Positions 1-8,007 of a stretch of DNA of 64,000 nt are shown in pieces (position 1 is the first letter of the stretch; each line of letters begins with the position of its first letter). The notes beneath the pieces were generated by a model. It saw only the letters and a program-made list of their open reading frames with translations. It did no database searches and had not been told where the DNA came from. Origin of the DNA: an uncultured Clostridia bacterium (lineage in GTDB: Bacteria > Bacillota > Clostridia > Oscillospirales > Oscillospiraceae); NCBI GenBank assembly GCA_947365965.1, contig CANAZG010000005.1, positions 1 to 64,000 of the forward strand, in the 5' to 3' direction. A program made the translations under genes and the position numbers.

Positions 1-33
1 CAAAAAGGATTTTTTGAAAAATTTGGTATAGAC

Positions 34-71
34 AAAGGCGCGGCTATGGTTTTTTCCATCGCCGCGCCTTT
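34..71 (-). terminator. Terminator-like hairpin after thrS
   Basis: An 11-bp G+C-rich stem (AAAGGCGCGGC with GCCGCGCCTTT), extended by TATGG/CCATC, flanks a six-T loop just beyond the thrS stop. The tail on the minus strand is only weakly T-rich, so it may work mainly as an mRNA 3'-end hairpin. Confidence 0.6.
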
Positions 72-96
72 CTTGTCTTCTTCTGTTGGGGGGGGA

Positions 97-1854
97 TTAC
101 TTCCGCTCCTTGCTGTCCACCACTTGGTGCAGCATGGCCGCGAAATCCTCCAGGCTCATGGCCCCCAGATCGCCCTCCGCGCGGTGGCGGACGGAGACGG
201 TGCCCGCCTCCATGTCCCGGTCTCCCACCACCAGCATATAGGGAACCTTCTCCAACTGGGCCTCCCGGATCTTCTTGCCGATCTTCTCGTTCCGGCCGTC
301 CACCTCCACCCGGAAGCCCTGGGCGGTCAGCTTGGCGGCCATCTCTGCGGCATAGTCCGCCGCCCGGTCCGTCACCGGCAGGAGCTTCACCTGTACGGGG
401 TGGAGCCAGGTGGGGAACGCGCCGGCGAAGTGCTCGGTTATCACGCCGATGAACCGCTCAATGGAGCCCAGCAGGGCCCGGTGGATCATGATGGGGCGGT
501 GCTTTTCCCCGTCCTCGCCCACGTACTCCAGCTCGAAGCGCTCTGGCATCTGCATATCCAGCTGGATGGTGCCGCACTGCCAGGTCCGCCCCAGGCTGTC
601 GGAGAGGTGGAAGTCCAGCTTGGGACCGTAGAACGCGCCGTCGCCGGGATTGACAACAAAATCCTTGCCCAGTTCGGTAATGGCCGCCTGTAAGGTGTCC
701 TCGGCAAAATGCCAGACCGCCTCGTCGCCCATGTGGTCCTCCGGCATGGTGGACAGCTCGATCTGATAGGTCAAGCCGAAGGTGGAGTACATCTCGTCAA
801 AGAGCCGGACGACGTTCTTGATCTCCTCCTTCATCTGCTCCGGGGTCATGAAGATGTGGGCGTCGTCCTGGGTGAAGCAGCGCACCCGGAACAGGCCGTG
901 GAGGGCTCCGCTCATCTCGTGGCGGTGGACCAGTCCCAGCTCCGCCGCCCGGAGGGGCAGATCACGGTAGGAGTGGGGCTCGTTCTTGTACACCAGCATC
1001 CCGCCGGGACAGTTCATGGGCTTGACAGCGTAGTCCTCTCCGTCGATGACGGTGGTGTACATGTTGTCCTTGTAGTGGTCCCAGTGGCCGGACTGGTGCC
1101 ACAGGTGCTGGTTGAGGATGATGGGGGTGGCGATCTCCACGTAGCCGTACCGCTTGTGGCACTCCCGCCAGTACTCCAGCAGGGTGTTTTTCAGCACCAT
1201 GCCCTTGGGCAGGAAGAAGGGGAAACCGGGGCCCTCCTCGCTCATCATAAAGAGGCCCAGCTCCTTGCCCAGCCTGCGGTGGTCCCGCTTCTTGGCCTCC
1301 TCAATGCGGGCCAGATACTCGTCCAGCTCGTCCTTCTTGGGGAAGGCCACGCCGTAGATGCGCTGGAGGGTCTGGCGGCTGCTGTCGCCCCGCCAGTAGG
1401 CGGCGTTGCAGGCGGTGAGCTTGATGGCGTTGCCCTTGATGCGGCCGGTGGAGTCCACGTGGGGGCCGGCGCACAGGTCGGTGAACTCGCCCTGCTTGTA
1501 GAAGGAGATCACCGCATCCTCGGGCAGGTCGTTGATGAGCTCCACCTTGTAGGGCTCCCCCTTCTCCTCCATGAAGGCGATGGCCTCCTGCCGGGGCAGC
1601 TCAAACCGCTCCAGCTTCAGCTTCTCCTTGCAGATCTTCCGCATCTCCGCCTCTAGCTCCGTCAGCTGGTCCTCAGTGAAGGGCTGGGGGGTGTCGAAGT
1701 CGTAGTAGAAGCCGTTGTCAATGGAGGGGCCGATGGCCAGCTTCACCTCCGGGTACAGCCGCTTCATGGCCTGGGCCAGGATGTGGGAGCAGGTGTGCCA
1801 GTAGGTCTTGCGGTAGGTCTCGTTTTCAAAGGTATACAGGTTTTCCTCGCTCAT
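97..1854 (-). CDS. thrS: Threonyl-tRNA synthetase, form lacking the TGS domain
   Basis: Charges tRNA-Thr with threonine in the cytosol (class II synthetase). The 585-residue protein starts at the ATG at 1854, preceded by a GGAGCT ribosome site; an upstream in-frame start is less likely. The first domain is the N2 editing domain, with its HxxxH motif at residues 20-24, so the roughly 55-60 residue N-terminal TGS domain of standard bacterial ThrRS is absent. The class II core follows (MNCPGGM, RHEMSG, a C-terminal HRALLGSIERF motif 3) and then the anticodon-binding domain to the end. A T-box leader lies directly upstream, so expression should respond to uncharged tRNA-Thr. Identity is near certain from these motifs. 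Confidence 0.97.
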   Translation of the reverse strand: MSEENLYTFENETYRKTYWHTCSHILAQAMKRLYPEVKLAIGPSIDNGFYYDFDTPQPFTEDQLTELEAEMRKICKEKLKLERFELPRQEAIAFMEEKGEPYKVELINDLPEDAVISFYKQGEFTDLCAGPHVDSTGRIKGNAIKLTACNAAYWRGDSSRQTLQRIYGVAFPKKDELDEYLARIEEAKKRDHRRLGKELGLFMMSEEGPGFPFFLPKGMVLKNTLLEYWRECHKRYGYVEIATPIILNQHLWHQSGHWDHYKDNMYTTVIDGEDYAVKPMNCPGGMLVYKNEPHSYRDLPLRAAELGLVHRHEMSGALHGLFRVRCFTQDDAHIFMTPEQMKEEIKNVVRLFDEMYSTFGLTYQIELSTMPEDHMGDEAVWHFAEDTLQAAITELGKDFVVNPGDGAFYGPKLDFHLSDSLGRTWQCGTIQLDMQMPERFELEYVGEDGEKHRPIMIHRALLGSIERFIGVITEHFAGAFPTWLHPVQVKLLPVTDRAADYAAEMAAKLTAQGFRVEVDGRNEKIGKKIREAQLEKVPYMLVVGDRDMEAGTVSVRHRAEGDLGAMSLEDFAAMLHQVVDSKERK

Positions 1855-1884
1855 GGTGAGAGCTCCTTTCCAGTGTCGGGGCAA

Positions 1885-2137
1885 AGAAAAAGCTTCACCC
1901 CTGATGTGATTTCAGGGGTGAAGCAAAAAACTCCACGGTTCCACCCTGCTTACGGCCCTCTCCCGCCGGGAGGCGCGGCCGTCGCTTGTGTCCCCCTATA
2001 ACGGGAGGGCCCCGTCCCGGTCATCCCGGGCCGCTCGGGAGTGGTACAGCCGCCGCGTGTCGCGGGACGCTTCCACCAAACGCGTCCCTCTCTGAGCGCC
2101 GCTCTGCGGATTCTTCTCCGTCATCGCTGGTTTGAAC
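1885..2137 (-). promoter_or_regulatory. T-box leader (tRNA-Thr sensing) of thrS
   Basis: The minus strand between the promoter and thrS carries the conserved T-box sequence AGGGTGGAACCGTGG (complement of 1933-1947). It is followed by a terminator: a 13-bp stem (1892-1904 with 1912-1924) and a T tract at 1886-1891. Upstream lie an AGAGAG-type bulge and a candidate specifier ACC (complement of 2043-2045) followed by A, which is a threonine codon and matches the downstream gene. Pairing of uncharged tRNA-Thr should favour the antiterminator and thrS transcription. The specifier assignment is by inspection only. Confidence 0.92.
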
Positions 2138-2144
2138 AGTTGTC

Positions 2145-2173
2145 AATATAGCACCAGCGGCGGGAAATGTCAA
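2145..2173 (-). promoter_or_regulatory. Sigma-A promoter of thrS leader
   Basis: On the minus strand TTGACA (complement of 2168-2173) and TATATT (complement of 2145-2150) are separated by 17 bp. Transcription would start near 2138, at the 5' end of the T-box leader. Confidence 0.85.
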
Positions 2174-2207
2174 CCGCTTTTGGGCCATTTTCCAGAAAAA
2201 AGCGGAC

Positions 2208-3524
2208 CTAGTCCAGCTCCCAGCTCTCCTTGGGCTCCACCCAGCCCTCGATATAGGGCTTCACCGCGCCGATGGCCCGGGGGTTGCACACGGCCGTGAT
2301 GTCGATGGTTTCGGCGTACTCCACCGTCTCCACCTTGGCCTCCCGGTAGAGCAGATCCAGCAGCCCGCCCTTGTCGTAGGGCAGGTGGATGGTCACCCGG
2401 CGGGTGCCCTTGTCCAGCAGCCGGTCAATGGCCGCCAGGAGGTCTCCGACGCCCTCGCCGGTTTTGGCGGAGATGTTCACCTCGTCCTCACCGTGGGGCC
2501 GCAGGTCCCCCCAGAAGAGGTCGGATTTGTTGTACACCCGCAGGCAGGGTGTCTGCTGGGCCCCCAGATCCCGGACCAGACTGTCCACCACGGCGGCCTG
2601 TTCCTGCCAGAGGGGGTTGGAGATGTCGATGACGTGGAGGAGCAGATCCGCGTACTCCAGCTCCTCCAGGGTGGCCTTGAAGGCGTCCACCAGCTGGTGG
2701 GGCAGCTTGCGGATAAAGCCCACCGTGTCGGAGATCACCACGTCCAGGGTGTCGCTGACCGTGAGGAGGCGGGAGGTGGTGTCCAGGGTGTCGAAGAGGC
2801 GGTTGTTGGCGGGGATGTCCGCGCCGGTGAGGGCGTTTAAGAGGGTGGACTTGCCGGCGTTGGTGTAGCCCACAATGGCCACCACGGGGATCTCGTTCTT
2901 CATCCGCCGCTGGCGCTGGGTGCCCCGGACCCGGCGCACCTCCTCCAGCTCCTCCTTGAGCTTGTCGATCTTCCGGTGGATGTGGCGGCGGTCCGTCTCC
3001 AGCTGGGTCTCGCCGGGGCCCTTGGAGCCGATGGGGCCCTTGCCGCTGGTGCCGGCCTGACGCTCCAGGTGGGTCCACATGCCGGTGAGCCGGGGCAGCA
3101 GGTACTGGTACTGGGCCAGCTCCACCTGGAGGCGGCCCTCCCGGGTCCGGGCCCGCTGGGCGAAGATGTCCAGAATGAGGGCGCTGCGGTCCAGAACCTG
3201 GACCCCCAGCTCGCCGGTGAGCACCCGCAGCTGGGAGGGGCTGAGATCGTTGTCAAAGATGACGGTGGTGGCGGTCTCGTTCTTCACCAGCTCCTTGAGC
3301 TCCGCCACCTTGCCCTCGCCGATGAAGGTCCTGGGATCCGGGGCGGCCCGGTTCTGGAGGACCGTGGCAGCGGTCTGACCGCCGGCGGTCTCCACCAGGG
3401 CCTCCAGCTCCGCCATGGTCTCCTCGTCGGCGTTGTCGGCGTCGGAGAGCCGGGGACTGTTCAGGCCCGCCAGAATAGCGATATCCCGGGGCTTGGTGAT
3501 TTCTTCGATTTTTTGCTCTTTCAT
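2208..3524 (-). CDS. hflX: GTPase HflX (ribosome-associated)
   Basis: HflX is a ribosome-binding GTPase that splits or rescues stalled 70S ribosomes under stress. The 438-residue product has the N-terminal HflX domain with its glycine-rich segment (GTSGKGPIGSKGPGETQ), a helical linker, and a GTPase domain with G1 GYTNAGKS, G3 DTVGF and G4 NKSD, all in the usual order. The ATG at 3524 is used because GAGGT lies 5 bases upstream; longer versions run back into the rpmE terminator. It lies downstream of rpmE on the same strand but is separated from it by a strong hairpin, so read-through or a private promoter is needed. Confidence 0.95.
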   Translation of the reverse strand: MKEQKIEEITKPRDIAILAGLNSPRLSDADNADEETMAELEALVETAGGQTAATVLQNRAAPDPRTFIGEGKVAELKELVKNETATTVIFDNDLSPSQLRVLTGELGVQVLDRSALILDIFAQRARTREGRLQVELAQYQYLLPRLTGMWTHLERQAGTSGKGPIGSKGPGETQLETDRRHIHRKIDKLKEELEEVRRVRGTQRQRRMKNEIPVVAIVGYTNAGKSTLLNALTGADIPANNRLFDTLDTTSRLLTVSDTLDVVISDTVGFIRKLPHQLVDAFKATLEELEYADLLLHVIDISNPLWQEQAAVVDSLVRDLGAQQTPCLRVYNKSDLFWGDLRPHGEDEVNISAKTGEGVGDLLAAIDRLLDKGTRRVTIHLPYDKGGLLDLLYREAKVETVEYAETIDITAVCNPRAIGAVKPYIEGWVEPKESWELD

Positions 3525-3584
3525 AGTACCTCGGTTTTTAAGATTTTGCGGGGCGGGCGGGCTCCCAGGCCAGCTGCCCCAAAC

Positions 3585-3623
3585 GCCAAAAATGCGCCGT
3601 CCCGCAGACAGCGGCACGGCGCA
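3585..3623 (-). terminator. Rho-independent terminator after rpmE
   Basis: A stem of ATGCGCCGT and CCGC segments (3592-3605 with 3610-3623) is followed on the minus strand by a T5 tract. It lies between rpmE and hflX. Confidence 0.85.
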
Positions 3624-3638
3624 TCTCTTGTAATGCAA

Positions 3639-3839
3639 TCAATGAAGCCCAAACTTCTTGTTGAACTTGGCAACGCGCCCGCCGGTATCGACCAGCTTCT
3701 GCTTGCCCGTGAAGAAGGGGTGACACTTAGAGCAGACTTCCACGCGAATGTCCTTCTTCGTGGAACCTGTCTCAATTACATTACCGCAGGCGCATTTGAT
3801 CGTAGTCTGCTGATAATTGGGATGGATACCTTCCTTCAT
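3639..3839 (-). CDS. rpmE: 50S ribosomal protein L31
   Basis: This 66-residue protein is a component of the large ribosomal subunit that bridges the subunits. It has the L31 start (MKEGIHPNY), a CxC near residue 16 and CxxC near residue 36, and so is the zinc-binding form. The C-terminal KFNKKFG matches the family. It has its own sigma-A promoter upstream and a strong terminator downstream, typical for this monocistronic ribosomal gene. Confidence 0.98.
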   Translation of the reverse strand: MKEGIHPNYQQTTIKCACGNVIETGSTKKDIRVEVCSKCHPFFTGKQKLVDTGGRVAKFNKKFGLH

Positions 3840-3904
3840 TGCTCTTGTTCACCTCTTTCCTCTTCAATTAGCCTGGGCCGGCTTTCACCGCAAGGCTGTT
3901 TGAT

Positions 3905-3933
3905 AGTATACCACGTCTTTTCCAGGATTGCAA
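3905..3933 (-). promoter_or_regulatory. Promoter of rpmE
   Basis: On the minus strand TTGCAA (3928-3933) and TATACT (complement of 3905-3910) are 17 bp apart, about 70 bp upstream of the rpmE start. Confidence 0.75.
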
Positions 3934-4222
3934 GGATTATTTTTGGCAGGCAGTAATATTAGGGATATAAGGGATAAACTGAATATGGCTTCCCCCAATG
4001 ATTTCCGCGATCTCGCCGCAGGGATTTCCGGTTGATCCGTATTCCCCTTATATTTTCTCGAGAATTGGCTGACTTTTCCAGAAACAACGGCTCCGAAGGA
4101 GAAAAACAGTGGGAGTGAATGGTGCTCTGAACATCTCAAATTGAGACATTTCCCCAGCTGTAATCTTTTTTTTATGAATGAAAACGAGCAAAATGCCAGA
4201 TCATCTCTGGAGGGATTATCAA
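3934..4222. other. Divergent intergenic region, rpmE / tautomerase-like gene
   Basis: No credible gene was found in this A+T-richer stretch. The one visible structure is a 13-bp dyad, TCTCAA-A-TTGAGA at 4134-4146, about 80 bp upstream of the promoter at 4223-4251, which could be an activator or repressor site. The reading frames crossing the region have no ribosome site or recognisable product. Confidence 0.4.
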
Positions 4223-4251
4223 TTGATAATCTCACTGGGCTATCGTATAAT
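4223..4251 (+). promoter_or_regulatory. Promoter for the tautomerase / peptide operon
   Basis: TTGATA (4223-4228), a 17-bp spacer and a perfect TATAAT (4246-4251) lie 73 bp before the first tautomerase-like gene. No other good promoter was seen before 17.5 kb, so it may drive a long transcript. Confidence 0.8.
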
Positions 4252-4324
4252 TATTACAACGCAGGGGCGATAAATCATCCGCCTATACTTGCTTTTTAAC
4301 CAAAAAAGAAAGGATGTTGTAAGC

Positions 4325-4696
4325 ATGGCAACTATTTTTGGAGTCACCTCGCTGGAGCTTACCAATGAGCAGGAAAAAGCTCTGAGCGAGGCTCTGACCA
4401 GGGACTTGAGCACGATGTACACCCACGCTCTGAGCTTCTATCTCAGTAAAGTCCCCCAGGAGAATGTCCGCAGCGGCGCGGTGGATCAGATTACGTTTTT
4501 TGTCTGTGTCCCGCCCTATATCTCTCTGGAGAAAAAGCGGCAGACCATTGAGCTGCTCAATAACTGCATGGTCCGCGAGATTGGTTACAAGGGTGAGATG
4601 AAGGTGATCGTCCTCTTCCAGTACCATGATGATGAGGGCGTGGGGAAGGACGGCGAACTCTTCGCCGATTTCAAAGCCCGTCAGAATCAGCAGTGA
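4325..4696 (+). CDS. Tautomerase-superfamily-like protein, paralogue 1
   Basis: A 123-residue protein of unknown function. The second half (SLEKKRQTIELLNN then EMKVIVLFQYHDDEG) follows the helix-strand pattern of the tautomerase/4-oxalocrotonate fold, and the first half could be a related repeat. The processed N-terminus would be alanine, so the catalytic Pro-1 of true tautomerases is missing. AAAGGA lies 10 bases before the ATG at 4325. A second copy of identical length follows about 100 bp downstream. The family call is tentative; activity as a tautomerase is doubtful without Pro-1. Confidence 0.6.
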   Translation: MATIFGVTSLELTNEQEKALSEALTRDLSTMYTHALSFYLSKVPQENVRSGAVDQITFFVCVPPYISLEKKRQTIELLNNCMVREIGYKGEMKVIVLFQYHDDEGVGKDGELFADFKARQNQQ

Positions 4697-4797
4697 CAGC
4701 GTCCGGCGGATTCCGCCCCGGGGCGTAATCCTTAATACCTGAACGATATGTGAAATCAGCCGCTGCCAGCGGCGCAGAATAGAAAGGAAGAATGGCT

Positions 4798-5169
4798 ATG
4801 GCTACGATTTTTGCTGCAACTTCTCTGGAACTGGAGCCCGCGAAGAAGAAGGAACTGATCGATGCTCTGGGCGAGACCATCGGCACCATGTTCAAGACCT
4901 ATTCCCTGTACTACACGCCTGTCCCCGCCGCCAATGTGTCCGAGGGCGCGAAGGACCAGATGACGTTCTTTGTCTTTGTCCCGCCCTACATGGATATTGA
5001 CCGCCGCCGCGAGCTGATTAAGATCCTCAACGACACCATGGTCCGCGTGGTGGGCTACAAGGGTCCCCTGAAGGTGATTGTGATCTTCAAGTACCACGAT
5101 GACGAGGCCTGCGGCGTGGACGGCGTTCTCCGCGCGGATGCCAAGGCTGCGGCTGAGAAGAAGAGCTGA
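4798..5169 (+). CDS. Tautomerase-superfamily-like protein, paralogue 2
   Basis: This 123-residue paralogue of the gene at 4325 has the same start (MATIF), the same VPPY centre and the same KVIVxFxYHDDE end, so the pair arose by duplication. Two ATGs lie six bases apart (4792 and 4798). The second is chosen because it gives the same length and the same ribosome-site spacing as the first copy. Pro-1 is again absent. It ends 10 bp before the aldo/keto reductase, with which it is surely co-transcribed. Two identical-length partners suggest a hetero-oligomer. Confidence 0.6.
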   Translation: MATIFAATSLELEPAKKKELIDALGETIGTMFKTYSLYYTPVPAANVSEGAKDQMTFFVFVPPYMDIDRRRELIKILNDTMVRVVGYKGPLKVIVIFKYHDDEACGVDGVLRADAKAAAEKKS

Positions 5170-5179
5170 GGGGCGCGCC

Positions 5180-6178
5180 ATGGAATACATGAAGATCGGC
5201 CATACGGACATCAAGGCCTCCGTCATCACGCTGGGCGGGATGCCCATGGGCGGCGGCACATGGTGGAGAAACTCCGATGACGAGGTGTCGATTGACACGG
5301 TTCACCGGGCCTATGATCTGGGGATCAACACCATCGACACTGCCCCCATCTATGGTCTGGGCCACAGCGAGGAGGTTGTGGGACGGGCGATTGCGGGAGA
5401 GCGGGATAAGTACATTATCTCCACTAAGGCCACCTTTGACTGGGATACCGGCGTGGGCCGCTTCTGGCATGATGTGGACGGGCACAAGGTCTATGTGGAC
5501 CACAGCTATCAGAGCATTATCAAGGACTGTGAGAATAGCCTCCGGCGGCTGGGAACAGACTATATTGACATCTATTACACCCACAATCCCGCCAAGGATC
5601 CGGAGAAGTACCCTGTGGAGGAGACTGTCCGCGCACTGATGGACCTGAAGAAGGCGGGGAAGATCCGCTGCATTGGCTCCTCCAATGTGAAGCCTGAGCA
5701 TGTGGAGGCCTACCGGGCCTGCGGCTGCGAGATTGATATCATTCAGCGCAAGTACAGCATCATGACCCGCAACGCGGAGGACGACATTCTCCCCGTGTGC
5801 GAGAAGTATGGGATGAGCTTCCACGCCTACGCCCCTATTGAGCGGGGCCTGCTCACCGGCACGGTGACCAAGGACCGGGTGGTGCCCCCCGGAGACGCCC
5901 GGGAGGACCAGGCCTGGTGGGAGGCTGCCCGCCTGCCTCACGCCATTGACTTTGTGGACGGGCTCAAGGATATCTGTGAGGAATACCACTGCACCCAGAC
6001 GGATCTGGCAATCGCATTCATTCGCCACAGAGGCCCCTTTATCAATGTCATCTACGGCGCCCGCAAGATTTCCCATCTGGAGGCCGGCGCGGCCACGATC
6101 AATGTCACTCTTCGTGACGACACCGTAGCGGAGATCCGCCGCCGCGTGGAGGCGCTGGAGGCGCAGTACGGCGGCTAG
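5180..6178 (+). CDS. Aldo/keto reductase
   Basis: A soluble NAD(P)H-dependent oxidoreductase of the AKR superfamily, 332 residues. The catalytic tetrad is visible: D53, Y58, K83 and H135. The C-terminal part has the conserved cofactor region ending in a GARK-like segment. GAGGGG precedes the ATG at 5180. It lies between the two tautomerase-like proteins and a peptide transporter, so its substrate may be a carbonyl compound made in that pathway. The substrate cannot be told from sequence; resemblance is to the aldose-dehydrogenase-like branch. Confidence 0.9.
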   Translation: MEYMKIGHTDIKASVITLGGMPMGGGTWWRNSDDEVSIDTVHRAYDLGINTIDTAPIYGLGHSEEVVGRAIAGERDKYIISTKATFDWDTGVGRFWHDVDGHKVYVDHSYQSIIKDCENSLRRLGTDYIDIYYTHNPAKDPEKYPVEETVRALMDLKKAGKIRCIGSSNVKPEHVEAYRACGCEIDIIQRKYSIMTRNAEDDILPVCEKYGMSFHAYAPIERGLLTGTVTKDRVVPPGDAREDQAWWEAARLPHAIDFVDGLKDICEEYHCTQTDLAIAFIRHRGPFINVIYGARKISHLEAGAATINVTLRDDTVAEIRRRVEALEAQYGG

Positions 6179-6227
6179 AGCTTATCTTAGTTAGATAGAA
6201 ACAGCGCACCAAGAAGGAGGTTTTCAA

Positions 6228-7889
6228 ATGAAGAAGCTGCTTGCATTGATCCTGAGCGGTACACTGATACTGGGCAGCCTGGCGGGCTGCTCCAAGAACC
6301 CTGACCCGACTCCCGGCAACACCTCTGATCCCCCTCCCGCAGCAGCGGACGAGAACAAGCCCGCAGACAGCACGCCGGCCCCCTCTGCTGATCCCGGCGC
6401 GCCGGTTTATGGCGGCGAGCTGAAAATCGCCCTCAACCGCACCATCAACGCCGAGGCCCTGGACCCGACCTTGGCCAACAGCACCACCTGTGACCAGGTC
6501 TGCCTCCAGTACGGCGACACTCTGGTTCAGGAGACTGCCGATGCGGTGGATTATCTGCCCAGTCTGGCCACCGACTGGACCATCAGCGAGGACGGCAAGG
6601 TGTATACCTTCACCATCCGCGAGGGCGTTCACTTCCAGAAGGGAAAGTTCCAGGATGGCCGCGAGCTGACTGCCGAGGATGTGGCATGGTCCCTCAACCG
6701 GGCCCATGAGGAGTCCTGGTGGGGCTACCTGCCCTTCTTTGACCACGCTGAGGTTCAGGACGGCAAGGTGGTCTGCTATCTGGAGAACGCCAATGCCACC
6801 TTCCTCCACGAGCTGACCAGCACCTCCGGCATCATCGTGCCCAAGGAGGAGGTCGAGGGCTGGGGAGACCAGTTTGGCTCCCATCCCATCAGTACCGGGC
6901 CCTTCATTGTCTCCGAGCATGTGCCTGACCAGTACACCAAGCTGGTCAAGAATCCGGACTACTGGGGCGTTGAGCCCTATCTGGACGCTGTTACCTACTA
7001 TATTGTCACCGACGAGGCCCAGGCCATGAACGCGCTGACCACCGGCGAGGTGGACGTGGTTCTGACGGTCAGCGGCAACTACATCCAGCAGGTCAGGGAC
7101 AATCCCAATCTTGTTCTGACCCAGACCCCGGAGAGCCGCCTGTCCTTCCTGGGCTTCAACCTCAGCGACTCCGTGCTCTCCGACAAGCGTGTCCGGGACG
7201 CCATCTCCATGGCCATTGACCGCAAGCAGATTGCCGACGGCGTATACGCCAACGGTGACGGCGCGGCCTCCTACCTCCCTGTTCCCGTCACCTCCTGGGG
7301 CTATGACCCTGCGCTGGAGGAGCTGGTGCCCGCCTATGACGTAGACGCCGCCAAGGCCCTGCTGACAGAGGCTGGCTACGGAAATGGTCTGAACCTGGTG
7401 CTGACAGTGGGCACCGCCGACGCCTATGTGCGCGCCGCCACCATCATTCAGGCTATGCTCTCCCAGATCGGCGTCAATGTGGAGATTCAGAGTCTCTCCT
7501 CCACCGAGGTTACGGACCGTTATCTGAACAACACGGTACAGCTGTTCATCGGCGGTCAGGGCGGCTCTGCCGATCCGGGGACCTTTGTGGGCAACTTCCT
7601 GAGCACCGCCAAGCTGCACACCAATTTCAACGCCTTCTGTTACAGCGATCCCGCCACAGATGAGATCGTCAATCAGGCGGGTGCGGAGACGGACCGCGCC
7701 AAGCGCACGGAGCTCTACCACGAGCTGATTAAGGAGGCTCTGGACACCAACATCGGCGTATTCTATGCGACCTCCTACCTCTCCTGGGGTCTGGGGCAGC
7801 GTGTCCACGGCTTTGTACAGGAGAACAAGTCCGTCATGCGCGTGTGCGGCCTGGAGGGAACTGGCATCAACATCTGGGTCACTGAATAA
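6228..7889 (+). CDS. Peptide ABC transporter substrate-binding lipoprotein (SBP family 5)
   Basis: Captures peptides (or a similar solute) outside the membrane and delivers them to the permeases encoded next. The 553-residue precursor has a lipoprotein signal with lipobox LAGC (Cys21), a Pro/Ala-rich linker to about residue 60, and the large family 5 binding domain (for example RVRDAISMAIDRKQI near residue 325). AAGGAGG precedes the ATG. A stem-loop after the gene, ahead of the permeases, probably lets the binding protein be made in excess. DppA/OppA-like; ligand unknown. Confidence 0.92.
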   Translation: MKKLLALILSGTLILGSLAGCSKNPDPTPGNTSDPPPAAADENKPADSTPAPSADPGAPVYGGELKIALNRTINAEALDPTLANSTTCDQVCLQYGDTLVQETADAVDYLPSLATDWTISEDGKVYTFTIREGVHFQKGKFQDGRELTAEDVAWSLNRAHEESWWGYLPFFDHAEVQDGKVVCYLENANATFLHELTSTSGIIVPKEEVEGWGDQFGSHPISTGPFIVSEHVPDQYTKLVKNPDYWGVEPYLDAVTYYIVTDEAQAMNALTTGEVDVVLTVSGNYIQQVRDNPNLVLTQTPESRLSFLGFNLSDSVLSDKRVRDAISMAIDRKQIADGVYANGDGAASYLPVPVTSWGYDPALEELVPAYDVDAAKALLTEAGYGNGLNLVLTVGTADAYVRAATIIQAMLSQIGVNVEIQSLSSTEVTDRYLNNTVQLFIGGQGGSADPGTFVGNFLSTAKLHTNFNAFCYSDPATDEIVNQAGAETDRAKRTELYHELIKEALDTNIGVFYATSYLSWGLGQRVHGFVQENKSVMRVCGLEGTGINIWVTE

Positions 7890-7914
7890 ATGCTCCCGGC
7901 TTGAAATAGCGGCA

Positions 7915-7955
7915 AAAGAAGCGGCATGAATACACGGAATTCATGCCGCTTCTTT
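7915..7955 (+). terminator. Attenuating hairpin between binding protein and permease genes
   Basis: AAAGAAGCGGCATGA (7915-7929) pairs with TCATGCCGCTTCTTT (7941-7955). It sits 25 bp after the binding-protein stop and is a likely partial terminator or RNase barrier that raises the binding protein to permease ratio. Confidence 0.7.
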
Positions 7956-8007
7956 CACCAAATACCTGTCAAAAACGCATACTTTTGGAGGAAAGGTAGG
8001 ACTGTCC

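Noticed and set aside
46..1656. Long plus-strand frames opposite thrS
   Set aside because: They are antisense shadows of thrS with no ribosome site and Leu/Val/His-rich composition caused by G+C-rich codons on the other strand.
6105..7808. 567-residue minus-strand frame over the peptide-binding protein gene
   Set aside because: The plus-strand gene has a lipobox, a ribosome site and family motifs; the reverse frame has none and shows the usual G+C shadow pattern.
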